Translations under genes and position numbers: made by a program | Notes under the pieces: model-generated | What the model was told of the DNA's origin: nothing | The model's input: the letters and a program-made list of their open reading frames with translations, nothing else | The model's database searches: none | Shown here: positions 51,765 through 62,400 of the stretch, one piece after another | How the letters are laid out: each line of letters starts with the position of its first letter | How positions within the stretch are numbered: position 1 is the first letter of the stretch | Assembly: GCF_003815875.1 (NCBI RefSeq) | Contig: NZ_CP033924.1 | Location: 2,232,001-2,296,000 of the forward strand | DNA: 64,000 nt | DNA from: Chryseobacterium lactis | GTDB taxonomy: Bacteria; Bacteroidota; Bacteroidia; Flavobacteriales; Weeksellaceae | Reading direction: 5' to 3'

Positions 51765-52973
51765 ATGAATTACAATAAATTACATATACTATTTGTGATA
51801 GATAAAACCAATGTGAATACAAAAGGTAAAGCTCCATTGAGGTGTAGGTTAACCTATTCAGGAAAAAGAAAGGTTTTTTCTACAGGATTATTTATTATTT
51901 CTAAACAATGGGATAGTAAACAACAATTAATTAAGCCTCCTAATGAAGAAAATACATTTATTAATACTTCACTAAGTCTGGTTAAGAATGGAATTAATCA
52001 GGCTTTTTTATTTCTACAGGTTAGTGGAAATGATTTTGATATTAACGATATTTACTTACAATACAAAGGAGATATTCCTAAGCAAGACAAAACTATACTT
52101 CAGCTTTTTCAAGAACATAATATAAGAGTTGAAAAACTAATAGGGAAGGAGTATTCTATAGCAACCTTATGGAAGTTTAAACAAGCGAAAGAGTTGTTAA
52201 AAGACTTTATAAAATCTCATTTCAACAAAGCTGATTATCATTTTAAAGATTTAGACTTGAAATTTATTCAAGATTATGAGTTTTATTTAAAAACAGAAAA
52301 GTCTTTAGCTATTGCTACTACTAATAAGATGATACAAAGGTTCAGGAAAATTGTCAAGGTTGCTCTCTCAGAAGATATTTTACACAAGGAACCTTTTACT
52401 AACTATAAAGTAAAACATATTAAAAAAGAAATAACTTATTTAACTGAAGAAGAATTAGCTAAGCTTGAGGAATATCAATTTAAAGCTGAAAAATTGCAGA
52501 TGGTTAAGGATATGTTTGTATTCTGTTGTTATACAGGTTTGGCTTATAGTGAGATGGTTAATCTTGAAAAATCTCATATTATAAAGGGATTTGATGGTAA
52601 TGAATGGATTAATATGATGAGAGGAAAAACTCAGCATTTGTTAACAATACCTCTGTTTACTAGAAGTAAAAGAATCATTGATAAATATGACTATGTTGAT
52701 GAAAAAAGAGTTCTTCCTAAGTTAAGTAACCAAAAGTTTAATGTTTATTTGAAAGAAATAGCTGATATAGTTGGAATAAATAAAAGGCTTACTCATCATC
52801 TAGCAAGAAGAACCTTTGCAACAACTGTATTACTTTTTAATGATGTCCCTATGGAGATTGTATCACAACTTTTAGGGCATTCAAAAATTACTATAACCCA
52901 GCAACATTATGCTAAGGTAGTACAGAAAAAGGTTAGTGAGCAGATGAATAGATTGAATTCTAAGTTGAAATAA
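51765..52973 (+). CDS. int: Tyrosine recombinase (integrase), element C
   Basis: 402 residues, same sequence as the integrase at 34140 with all catalytic residues in place. The two copies should act on the same attachment sites, so either could excise B, C or both. Confidence 0.95.
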   Translation: MNYNKLHILFVIDKTNVNTKGKAPLRCRLTYSGKRKVFSTGLFIISKQWDSKQQLIKPPNEENTFINTSLSLVKNGINQAFLFLQVSGNDFDINDIYLQYKGDIPKQDKTILQLFQEHNIRVEKLIGKEYSIATLWKFKQAKELLKDFIKSHFNKADYHFKDLDLKFIQDYEFYLKTEKSLAIATTNKMIQRFRKIVKVALSEDILHKEPFTNYKVKHIKKEITYLTEEELAKLEEYQFKAEKLQMVKDMFVFCCYTGLAYSEMVNLEKSHIIKGFDGNEWINMMRGKTQHLLTIPLFTRSKRIIDKYDYVDEKRVLPKLSNQKFNVYLKEIADIVGINKRLTHHLARRTFATTVLLFNDVPMEIVSQLLGHSKITITQQHYAKVVQKKVSEQMNRLNSKLK

Positions 52974-53026
52974 CTTAATATTAGTTACTATGTTCTATTT
53001 TTACTAAATATTTAATATTATTTTAT

Positions 53027-55528
53027 ATGGAGTCAACTAATAGCCATTTTGATGGTTTTCCTATAGATTTTAAAGAAATAAATAAGGAGGATTTTCCAGA
53101 TTTTTCTGTGAGTGATAAAGTAGTAATAAGTCCAAACGATGATGGGTTTATTGGTCAGGCTATTATCGATAATATAGATTTGCAAGAAAAAAATACAGTA
53201 GTTATTAATGCTGCAGTAGGTCAGGGTAAAACTACAGCTATAATGGAAGTGGTAAAAGACTATTATGATAATACTGATTATTTAATATTCATAGTTTCAC
53301 CATTTACGAGTTTAGTTGAGCAATACTATAAAAAAACTGCTAGTATAGGAATACCCGAAGAGGATATTTATAGATATGAGCTAATTGGTAAGGATATGTC
53401 TAGAGATGCGTGGAATAGTAGGGTTCAGATTGCTACAGTGAATTGTTTATTAGGTAATCCAGGAGAGGAATCTTTAATAAACAGCGAAGCTAAAAGAAAC
53501 TATATAAACTACTTAAAGCGAATGTGTGAAGAAAGTGGAAAAAAGGTAGTTTTTATCTATGATGAAATCCATGATTCCATTCATAATTTTAAAGAAAGAT
53601 ATATTTTCAACTTATGGAAATGGAAAAATGTCATTCATAAGAATTTTATATTAAGCGCCACTTACAATGAAGCTTCTAAGGTTGTAATAGAGTATCTGGC
53701 TGAGCTTACAGATGATAAAATTCAAATTATAGAATCTGAAAGAAAAGTGTTTATGGATAAGCAATCAGAATTATTTTTACATTTTAATACTGCAAGTAGT
53801 TATTCAGAAAGTAATGATGGTATACAAGCAATAGTTGAGGATTTAGTTAGAAAAGGAAAGAAAATAGATATTCTTTCATATTCTAAAAATCTTGCAGATA
53901 AAATATGTAATAATATAGATTCAGGTATTGGTAAGTTATTGTTTGATGCTTTTGGGGAGATTAACAATTGTACTTCAGATAGTAAATATTCATTTGGAGA
54001 TATATTCGTAAATAGGTATAATCCTGAGAAATGTAATGTAGGGACAAACTTTAAATCTGGAGTAAGTATTGAAAAAGAAGATCATGCTTTAATCATAATT
54101 CTTCCTCCATTAGGTACAAAAGGAAATTTAAGTAATTATGGAATATTTTCAGATGGAGTAAATTCCATTATCCAAGCTTTAGCAAGACAAAGAACTAAAG
54201 GAGAAATTCATATTGTTCTCCCTCCACCTGATAAGTTTGATTCGACTACATTAATGATGTCTGAGGAATTAAAAGAAAGATTTATGGATTCCTATGAAGT
54301 ACATCAGGATTACAAAGCCTCAAATGATAGATTAGTACAATATTATTCTTTTAATCAACAGGATGAACTGCTTAAAACTTTTTATGATGAAGTAATTCAT
54401 GAAAATGTTAGAGATGAAGAGCAACATATACAAACCTTATCAAGAGAAAATAAACTTTCACTAACTTTTCCTAGTTATAAAAACTATAAAATTTTGGAGG
54501 GAGAAAAGTATTTTCCAAAATATCATAAATTTTTTGGTGGAGATTTATCTTCATTTATCTTATATTCTGCATTAACAAATCAATTCGTTAATTGTAGACT
54601 TGCAGATACAAATGCTAAATCTCTCTTGATTTTTGAAGAAGGGAAGATTCAATGGAAATTAGAGCAATTTTTAAAAGAGTATCTAGATGAAAATTTTTTG
54701 TGGCTTCTTCAGACTACTACATCAAAGTATTTTTATAATTATCTTAAGGATGAGATATTTAGTAATTATAAAGTTTTCTATAAAGATTCTGTTGGAAGAA
54801 AAGAGATAATTAAGGATTCTCATAAAAATTTTGAACAACAGCTGATAGCTTTTGTCCAAAGGAAGTTTTATCCCCAAAATAAGATTTTTAATTTTCAGTT
54901 TTACTCTACTAGTGGGTTTGTTATAGATGCTTCTTATCCTAGAGGGGAATATTTAATGTCATGTATATCACATGCTTTAAAAATGAATGAAACTCCAGAT
55001 GATATTTTAGACAGTGATAAATTAGTGGTACAAGCTTATTTGGACTTAAATTATTTTAGAGAAAAAATGTTGAACTCAATAATCACAACTAGAAGAGGTC
55101 AAAGGTGCTTTCCTAATGATGTACCAGAGAATTTTATTTTACCTGATGAAATGGACAGGTATAGTAGAATGATTGAAGTCTTAATTACTTATGACCCTGT
55201 TATTAGTAAAAACCTGTTTGATTTTAAGAATCTATTTACAAGAAGTAATTATTCACAAGCTGAAAGAATTAAAGGTTTTTATAATTATATGAAAGTTGAT
55301 TTTTTTAAAGGAAAGGCTAAAAAATTTAAAAGCTCAACAATGAATGGGTATTATTTTATAATAGAGGAGGATGTGGTTCTTCCAGATTCTAATTTAGTAA
55401 TGAACTTTCTTAGTGTAGAAGATTTTAGTATTCCTGAAGAAGCAATGCCAACCTTAATAATAGATGCTGATGGAAACCCTTTTATTCAATATCTAAATGG
55501 AGATAGAGAGGCATTTAGCATTTCTTAA
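53027..55528 (+). CDS. SF2 helicase-like protein of the element core, C copy
   Basis: 833 residues, identical to 35402-37903: GQGKTT 65-70, DEIHD 179-183, SAT 210-212, QALARQR 383-389. Probably acts in replication or processing of the excised element. Its preservation as an identical duplicate, with no decay, points to a very recent common origin. Confidence 0.75.
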   Translation: MESTNSHFDGFPIDFKEINKEDFPDFSVSDKVVISPNDDGFIGQAIIDNIDLQEKNTVVINAAVGQGKTTAIMEVVKDYYDNTDYLIFIVSPFTSLVEQYYKKTASIGIPEEDIYRYELIGKDMSRDAWNSRVQIATVNCLLGNPGEESLINSEAKRNYINYLKRMCEESGKKVVFIYDEIHDSIHNFKERYIFNLWKWKNVIHKNFILSATYNEASKVVIEYLAELTDDKIQIIESERKVFMDKQSELFLHFNTASSYSESNDGIQAIVEDLVRKGKKIDILSYSKNLADKICNNIDSGIGKLLFDAFGEINNCTSDSKYSFGDIFVNRYNPEKCNVGTNFKSGVSIEKEDHALIIILPPLGTKGNLSNYGIFSDGVNSIIQALARQRTKGEIHIVLPPPDKFDSTTLMMSEELKERFMDSYEVHQDYKASNDRLVQYYSFNQQDELLKTFYDEVIHENVRDEEQHIQTLSRENKLSLTFPSYKNYKILEGEKYFPKYHKFFGGDLSSFILYSALTNQFVNCRLADTNAKSLLIFEEGKIQWKLEQFLKEYLDENFLWLLQTTTSKYFYNYLKDEIFSNYKVFYKDSVGRKEIIKDSHKNFEQQLIAFVQRKFYPQNKIFNFQFYSTSGFVIDASYPRGEYLMSCISHALKMNETPDDILDSDKLVVQAYLDLNYFREKMLNSIITTRRGQRCFPNDVPENFILPDEMDRYSRMIEVLITYDPVISKNLFDFKNLFTRSNYSQAERIKGFYNYMKVDFFKGKAKKFKSSTMNGYYFIIEEDVVLPDSNLVMNFLSVEDFSIPEEAMPTLIIDADGNPFIQYLNGDREAFSIS

Positions 55529-55583
55529 ACTTCTATTTCCGTATATATCCCTATAGAGTACAAAAACGAAATTGGAAGTTTCT

Positions 55584-55614
55584 AAAAATCCCTACAGAAA
55601 TTGTAGGGATTTTT
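55584..55614 (+). terminator. Rho-independent terminator after the helicase-like gene, copy 2
   Basis: 13-bp perfect stem around ATCCCTACA, T5 tail; duplicate of 37959-37989. Confidence 0.88.
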
Positions 55615-55641
55615 CATTATTTAACCTTAAATCAATTTATT

Positions 55642-56640
55642 ATGCAATTAAAACAATCACAAAGACAACAGGTAAAGCTCAGATTAGGATTATCCGGAGC
55701 AAGTGGATTTGGAAAAACCAAATCAGCCTTATTATTAGCCTATGGAATGACACAAGACTGGAGCAAAATAGCTGTTATAGATACAGAAAATTCCTCTGCT
55801 TCCTTATATTCAGACCTGGGAAATTATAATGTTTTGGACTTACAAGCACCTTATAGCCCTGAAAGATATATCCAGGCTATTGAATTATGCGAGAAATCAG
55901 GCATTGAAGTTATTATCATAGATTCTGCAAGTCATGAATGGAATGGTACAGGAGGATGTTTAGAAATACATGAGAAATTAGGAGGTAGATTTCAAGATTG
56001 GGCAAACGTGAGTCCTCGCCACCAAGCTTTTATTAATAAGATATTACAATCAAGCTGTCATATTATTACAACAACTAGAAGGAAAATAGATTATTCCCTT
56101 GATATAGGTAGCAACGGTAAAACCCAAGTTGTGAAACATGGAACTAAAGAAATCACCAGAGATGGTTTTGAGTATGAGCTAACTATAAACTTCGAGCTTA
56201 TTAATGAAAATCATCTTGCTAAGGCTTCTAAAGACAGGACAGGATTATTTATGAATAAACCTGAGTTTGTTATTACATCTGATATAGGGAAAATGATTTT
56301 AAAATGGTGTAATTCAGGCTCAAAAAACAATTCTTCTGAAAACTATACTCAAAGTTCAGGTGGAAGAAAGAATATGTCTAAAATAGACCCTAAAGAAGCA
56401 TTTGATGGCTCTTCTCCTTATGAGAGTAATCCAAGTTTAAATCTTTCTCATGTAATAGAACAGGAAGTATATGAGGCTATTCAGAACTGTAAATCTGTTA
56501 CTGAATTATTAGCCCTATACAGATATTTTCCGCAGTATCAGGAAAGCTTAAAACCAGATTTTGAAGCTAAGAAATCACTACTTATCAATTTAAATAACCC
56601 CAATAATTTCAGTAAAAATGGACACTCAAAATTTCAATAA
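55642..56640 (+). CDS. RecA/AAA-like ATPase of the element core, C version
   Basis: 332 residues. Same P-loop (19-26) and Walker B as the B copy, with Lys4. After codon ~95 the DNA diverges; the C-terminal linker (~225-290) is longer and Ser/Asn-rich. The final segment (LLALYRYFPQYQESLKPDFEAKKSLL) again matches B. Overlaps DUF3871 by 23 bp. Confidence 0.85.
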   Translation: MQLKQSQRQQVKLRLGLSGASGFGKTKSALLLAYGMTQDWSKIAVIDTENSSASLYSDLGNYNVLDLQAPYSPERYIQAIELCEKSGIEVIIIDSASHEWNGTGGCLEIHEKLGGRFQDWANVSPRHQAFINKILQSSCHIITTTRRKIDYSLDIGSNGKTQVVKHGTKEITRDGFEYELTINFELINENHLAKASKDRTGLFMNKPEFVITSDIGKMILKWCNSGSKNNSSENYTQSSGGRKNMSKIDPKEAFDGSSPYESNPSLNLSHVIEQEVYEAIQNCKSVTELLALYRYFPQYQESLKPDFEAKKSLLINLNNPNNFSKNGHSKFQ

Positions 56641-57841
56641 AACTCCCAACATTATAAAGGTAGGCTCTAAATCAACAGAAGCTTCTATAGGTCTACAACT
56701 AAGAAGTGTAAATAATACTATTTCAATAGAAAAGAAACCTCTTAGAGGTATTTTCCTACATAATAATGAGAGCTTTAAAGATACAGAAGTATTCTATCCC
56801 AGCAGAATAAATGAAGTACCTAAGCCTGAACTTACAAATGAGGTTCAGGCTTTTTTAATGCCTGATTCTAAAGTACAGACTATATCTCATAGTCCTTTGG
56901 TACTATATAAAAATGGTAATAATCAGTCTAGTCCTTTCATCATAGCTAATACATCAGAAGCTACATTACACCACTTGCAGAATGATTGTATTATACCTGT
57001 ATTCAGTAAGGACAATGAGAAAACTATTGCACATCAAGAGTTTATTGAGGTTATTCTAAATGCAGTTCAGAAAGTATTTCCACATCAAAGTATTACAGAA
57101 CCTGAAATTAGGGTTTCCCATCAGATTAAGGGTAGAACTCCTTCAGCTATTCATAAACCTGTAAAAGAGCTATTTGAACATGAGAAAACTATCTATTATG
57201 AAAGAATGGCATTTATTATTAAAGTGCCTAGTATAACTGGTATTGTGAATGGTAATGAACTATCTCTTTGTATAGGTGGAATACGTAGTTATAATCTTGA
57301 GAACCTTTACAATAAGAAGTCTTTGGAAAAGTTCAAGTTCTTCATAGGTTTTCAGAACCAAATTTGCATGAACATGTGTATCAGCACAGATGGATTTTTA
57401 GAGGACATGAGAGTAGGAAGTTCACAAGATTTGTACACAAAAGCATTAGAAACTATGCAGAGTTATAATGCAGAACTTCATCTTATGGAAATGAAAGAGT
57501 TTACGCAGGATTTTCTTTCTGAACATCAGTTTGCTCAACTTATTGGGAGAAGTAGATTATATCAGCATTTACCTAAGTCTGAGAAACAGAATATTCCTTT
57601 ACTGAATTTTAATGACAGTCATATTAATACTGTGGCTAAAGATTATTATGAGGATAAAAATTTCTGTAGGCAAGAGGATGGCAAAGTAAACTTATGGGAT
57701 GTCTATAATCTCTTTACACAGGCTAATAAGTCTTCATATATAGATACTTTCCTAGACAGGAATTTGAATGCTTTTGAGTTTTCAAAAGGTGTTCAGAAAG
57801 CACTCAATGGTAGTTCTGATTATCATTGGTTTTTGAGCTAG
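56618..57841 (+). CDS. DUF3871-family protein, C version
   Basis: 407 residues. Strong conservation with the B paralog from ~125 on (SKDNEKTIAHQEF, ISHQIKGR-like, TQANKSSYIDTFLDRNLNAFEFSKG, HWFLS end). The N-terminal ~120 residues differ. Last gene of the shared core; cargo of C begins immediately beyond on the other strand. Confidence 0.85.
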   Translation: MDTQNFNKTPNIIKVGSKSTEASIGLQLRSVNNTISIEKKPLRGIFLHNNESFKDTEVFYPSRINEVPKPELTNEVQAFLMPDSKVQTISHSPLVLYKNGNNQSSPFIIANTSEATLHHLQNDCIIPVFSKDNEKTIAHQEFIEVILNAVQKVFPHQSITEPEIRVSHQIKGRTPSAIHKPVKELFEHEKTIYYERMAFIIKVPSITGIVNGNELSLCIGGIRSYNLENLYNKKSLEKFKFFIGFQNQICMNMCISTDGFLEDMRVGSSQDLYTKALETMQSYNAELHLMEMKEFTQDFLSEHQFAQLIGRSRLYQHLPKSEKQNIPLLNFNDSHINTVAKDYYEDKNFCRQEDGKVNLWDVYNLFTQANKSSYIDTFLDRNLNAFEFSKGVQKALNGSSDYHWFLS

Positions 57842-57845
57842 TTAT

Positions 57846-57871
57846 AATAGCCCTAATTTAATAGGGCTATT
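57846..57871. terminator. Bidirectional terminator between DUF3871 and SIR2 genes
   Basis: AATAGCCCTA/TAGGGCTATT 10-bp stem, 6-nt loop, T run on the plus side and A-rich sequence on the other. Lies in the 31-bp space between the convergent stops. Confidence 0.85.
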
Positions 57872-57872
57872 T

Positions 57873-59366
57873 TTAGTTATATTTCTTTAGATCATACACA
57901 CTTAACAACTTTCTATAATTTGTATCAGTTGTAGACGTATTTTCTCTTAAATATTGTTCAACTTCTTCAAGGGGAAGGTTTCCCTCGTGAGTATTCCAGA
58001 TCATACAATTTGTTTTATATGAAGAAGATACACTTTCATCTTCCATTATGTTATCAATTGTAGAATGTACTTTTTTGCAGGCAGGAAGTATATTTCTAAT
58101 ACATTCAGCAATGTTTAACTCTTGCTGTCTTATAAGCCTGTCAGCACTTTCAATATCAGTATTAATTCTATTAAACCCAAATATTGGAAAATACTGGGCT
58201 GGCTGTATTTTATACTTGTCAATTAACATTAATATTTGGGAGTTTGACTCATCTATTATATTGAAATAATTGGCTAATAATTCTGGTGCTGACTGAAACT
58301 GATATTGAATTGTCTTTGAAGAGCCTATTGCCAAGATTTTGTCACTATTTCTTAGTGAATCTAAATCTTCAGTTATAGTAACTTTTATATCTCCTCCAGC
58401 ATAGATTTCTTTAACAATATTCTGTACCTTTCTTACATCTAATGCTGTTATTGGTAATTGTAAGTTAGAAATAGAATTGTATATGGCAGAGAAATTACTA
58501 GTTTTTATCTTATTAATTCTAATGGTTAATCCTCCTTCTAAGACAATATCATGTTCGCTTATAATTTCATTATTATTCACTCTGTCATATTCAACTAATA
58601 GAAAGTTATTTTTGATCTTAGTAGCTAATTCAGAGTTGGGTTCAACATAGGAAAATATCGTCTTTAATATCTTTTTAATATTGTCATCACCTACACTATA
58701 TCCCATAAATATTATAGGGTTATGTATAAATAATGATAGCAGTTGTGCTCGTATTAATTCATACTTGCTGTCAAATCCAATATAATCTTTATCTGTGATA
58801 ATTATTTTGGATGGATCTTCATGACATCCATGAATTTTATAAACAGAACCATATGGAGTACTTAATAAAATGTTATTTCCAATTAGTTTATTAAATTCAA
58901 ATATTGTTTCAATTAAGCCATCATAATTAGTTGTTATAACTGAACCAATATTCTTCCTTATCTTTTTGAAGTCTTTCAATTCTTCCTCTAACTCACTTCT
59001 GTATTTTAATGTGGAAAAGGTCTTACTTATATATATTTTAAAGCGACTAAGATGTATGCCTTTTTGCATATTATTGTAAAAAGTATCATTTATTTCCTTG
59101 AATTTACCATTTCTATCTTCTTGGAGATGGCTATTAAAATCATGTTCTAATAACTCTGCTATTTTTAAATAATCAAATTTATTATCAATATAACATTTTG
59201 ATTTGATATCAAGATAATATTCTTGATTACCAGATAGTTCAAAAGCAATTTTACCTAATAACCCATCCCATGTATAAGAATTTTCTAAATATCTTAAGCT
59301 TATTCCTGTACCAATAAATAAAACTGGATGATTTTTATAATCTGCTATAAATTCTTGAATTGTCAT
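57873..59366 (-). CDS. SIR2-family NADase-like defence protein
   Basis: 497 residues. N-terminal SIR2_2 domain ~1-250: FIGTGIS (19-23), ITTNYDG (144-150), catalytic His179 in YKIHGC, and FMGYSVGDD (220-228). Such SIR2 domains in phage defence (ThsA, DSR, SIR2-containing Avs5) destroy NAD+ when triggered. The C-terminal ~250 residues are not recognised and may be a sensor. Last in the cluster, 88 bp after the STAND gene, so it may have its own promoter. Confidence 0.85.
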   Translation of the reverse strand: MTIQEFIADYKNHPVLFIGTGISLRYLENSYTWDGLLGKIAFELSGNQEYYLDIKSKCYIDNKFDYLKIAELLEHDFNSHLQEDRNGKFKEINDTFYNNMQKGIHLSRFKIYISKTFSTLKYRSELEEELKDFKKIRKNIGSVITTNYDGLIETIFEFNKLIGNNILLSTPYGSVYKIHGCHEDPSKIIITDKDYIGFDSKYELIRAQLLSLFIHNPIIFMGYSVGDDNIKKILKTIFSYVEPNSELATKIKNNFLLVEYDRVNNNEIISEHDIVLEGGLTIRINKIKTSNFSAIYNSISNLQLPITALDVRKVQNIVKEIYAGGDIKVTITEDLDSLRNSDKILAIGSSKTIQYQFQSAPELLANYFNIIDESNSQILMLIDKYKIQPAQYFPIFGFNRINTDIESADRLIRQQELNIAECIRNILPACKKVHSTIDNIMEDESVSSSYKTNCMIWNTHEGNLPLEEVEQYLRENTSTTDTNYRKLLSVYDLKKYN

Positions 59367-59454
59367 TGGTTTTTATATATGTTTAGTTATAGTTTTAAAA
59401 ATAATATTATTTACTTTAAATTAATGAAAATAGTATTGCTAATATGTCTGTTTA

Positions 59455-62400
59455 TTATTGTAAGCTAACTAATGATAGTTTCATAAATCTTTTAAAGCTC
59501 TTAACTGCAGCTTCAAAATCTTTCTTATTTCCATATTTATCAATCATGTATAAAACATTTCCGGGAGTATAGTATAGAATATAGTTGTAATCTATTCTCT
59601 TTGTTTTGCCTATTATAGCATTGTATAATAATTCTTTAAAGTGGTTAGCTACTTCTTTCTTTTCAAATATGTCAAATACTTGCATTTCAGCTAAACAAGA
59701 GGAACTACCATCTGAAAGTTTTGCCACTTCTGAAGGACATAGTTTCTTGTCTTTAATGAAGTCAATATCTTCAATATAAAAAACTCCTTCTTTAAATCTC
59801 TCTTCACTTGTTTTTTTATACTTGTTTTTGTCATTGTCTATGTAAATATTAAAAACAAGCTTGGTATCATTTATCTTTTTTAGTATTTCATCTGACTTCT
59901 CTACTCTGATTTTAAGTTTAATAATGCTGAATGTAAGCTCAATATCCTTTAATTTATTAGATAATAACGCATTTTTAATTTCTCCAATTTCAATACTTCC
60001 ACTTCTATGTAAACTTGTTAGTTGGTTCATAGCATAATTGTATAGTTTATTATTGAAGCTATTAATATATTTAGTAGGGAGTAAAAACCATTGTAATGAA
60101 AGATGATCTAAATTACAGGCTTCTATTTTGGGTATTATTTCAGATGGCTGGTACAACTCAATAAATTCGCCAAGTAAATAACTGTATCCTTTTTCAGATA
60201 TGTTCTGAATTTCAGAAATTACTTTTATACATTCCTCCAAAGAGACTATTTCTTTTGATTCTAAGGTTTTTAACGCCATAGGAATACTATAAAAAGTATA
60301 ATCTTTTCTATTATAGTACTTAGTCCAGAACACAGAGATACTTGATATATCTATGTGTTGTTTTCTGTTTAATGCCAATCTAATATATTCATGGATTTTA
60401 TTACCTAAATTGAAGCTACCTATTTCTTTATATTTTAGTATAAGTTCTTTTAGAGTTAAATGATTATAATCATTTTTATCAATGTTACTAACTTCATAAC
60501 CTTTGGCTATTAAGTTCTCTTTTACATCTTTTAAATACCAATTAGCGTAATAGTAAGAATCGGGATACTTGTCTAAAAATGGTGTTAATTTAATAGCTCC
60601 TCTGGACTCAAATCCATCTAAATATATTTCTATGGCATCAGATAGCTCTTCAAGCCCCTTATATCTTTTCTGATGTATATATAAGTTTTCAATTATCAGG
60701 ACTAAATAGTCTTTAAAATGAAAACTATTTTTCAATAATTCATTTATTCTCTTTTTAGTAACAGCTTTATCATGCTGTATGAAGAAATATTCTTCCTCAT
60801 TAACATCTTGATTTAACTGTTTATGAAAGTGTTCAGTTGAGTAATTATCATTTGAAACATTATTGTATAGTAATATAGGATTATTTGTACTTAAGTAGAA
60901 AAGCATTCCAAATAAATATCCAGAACTTGTAATATCTTCTTCTGTATAGCCATTAAACAATAATGTCTTTACATAAGTATAGAGAAACCCATTAGGAGTT
61001 GAAATATGATCTCTATATAAAAGGTTTATAATTAAAGATAATTCATAATAATGTAATACCTCAAAATCATTGAATTTACATTGATACATGCTATCTCTTA
61101 TATTAAAATAAAAATCTCGTATTGCTTCAATGTCTATATTATCCTGTATAATTTGTTCAAAAGTACTTATAGAACAGAACTTTCTTGATATCTGTTTTCT
61201 CTGATTATCTTCTAATTTAAACAATGAAAGTCTTGAAAGAAACCTTTTCTCTAAATTAGTTACTGAATTATATACCTTTTCATTGACACTGTCCTTTAAT
61301 TTTTTGTAATTATTAGATCTGTTACGGAGATATGTATTGAAACTGTCATGGAATAAAGAAACTCTATTCAATTTGATATCAAATAAGTAAGGGTGCTCTT
61401 TTATAAACTCTTCAACATAATATTTTGATTCACCTAAAAATATTTCCAATTCTGAGAACATTATATAAGAATCAGTACATAAGAATAATAAAAGAGAATG
61501 CTTTCCTTTCTCATTTTTAATGATCCCTTCATAAAAGCTATCAATATCTTTTAATTGTTCTATTTCAGGAAGTTCTTTATTCAGTTTATAAAATTCAGCT
61601 ACATACTTAACAAGTAATGGATAACCTTGTGTTAAATAGAAAATTTGATTTTGGGTTTTGTAATCACTAATATGGAATAACTCATCTAAAACCTGCTCGG
61701 TTTGATTTTTATTCCAGTTTTCTAAGATGTGTTTCTTCCATTCCAGCTCTGTAACTAAAGGCCTTGAGAGGACTATTACTTTACAGTGTTCTTTCAACTC
61801 TTTTATAAACTCTATGAATTTATCTAATTCATGTTTATTATAATTTTCAACATGATCTAGACCATCTATAATAAAAGTAATTTGTCTCTTTTTAAATTCT
61901 TGAAATAGATCAGAAATAGATCTATCCTTTAAATCTTTGAATGTCTTTGTGAATATGTCTTGTATGAAATTCTTAAACTTTAATCTATCCAGATAATCTC
62001 TATCCTGATTTCCAATCCAGAATCTATACAATATATTTTGAGGATATAATTCAGTCAATGAATTCACAAAGTGACTTTTACCTACACCTGGCTTACCTTC
62101 TATTAGAAGTATCTTTTCAAACTCTAGCAGCTTGTGGCTAATATTAACAGAGGTCTCTTGTAGGTCTATATTAAATGTTTTTAATATCGGTAAACTAATT
62201 CTGTCTATTTTCCATATTCTTTCATCTAGGAGCTCATTTAAAAAGGCTTCAATTTCATATCTTCTGTTTAGGTTCCCATTATATAAATCATCAATATAAA
62301 TATCAACATCTCTGCGACTCATAGAGACTATGTAAATATCATCTAATTTATAACAATCAAAATCCAAGATTTTGGAGTTTGGAATAATATCGATATGTTT

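Larger units (their letters stand above)
51549..55925. repeat. 4,377-bp direct repeat, copy 2
   Basis: Copy of 33924-38300, with the single visible difference at 55652. Identity covers the attachment core, integrase, helicase-like gene and the first ~95 codons of the ATPase. Confidence 0.92.
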
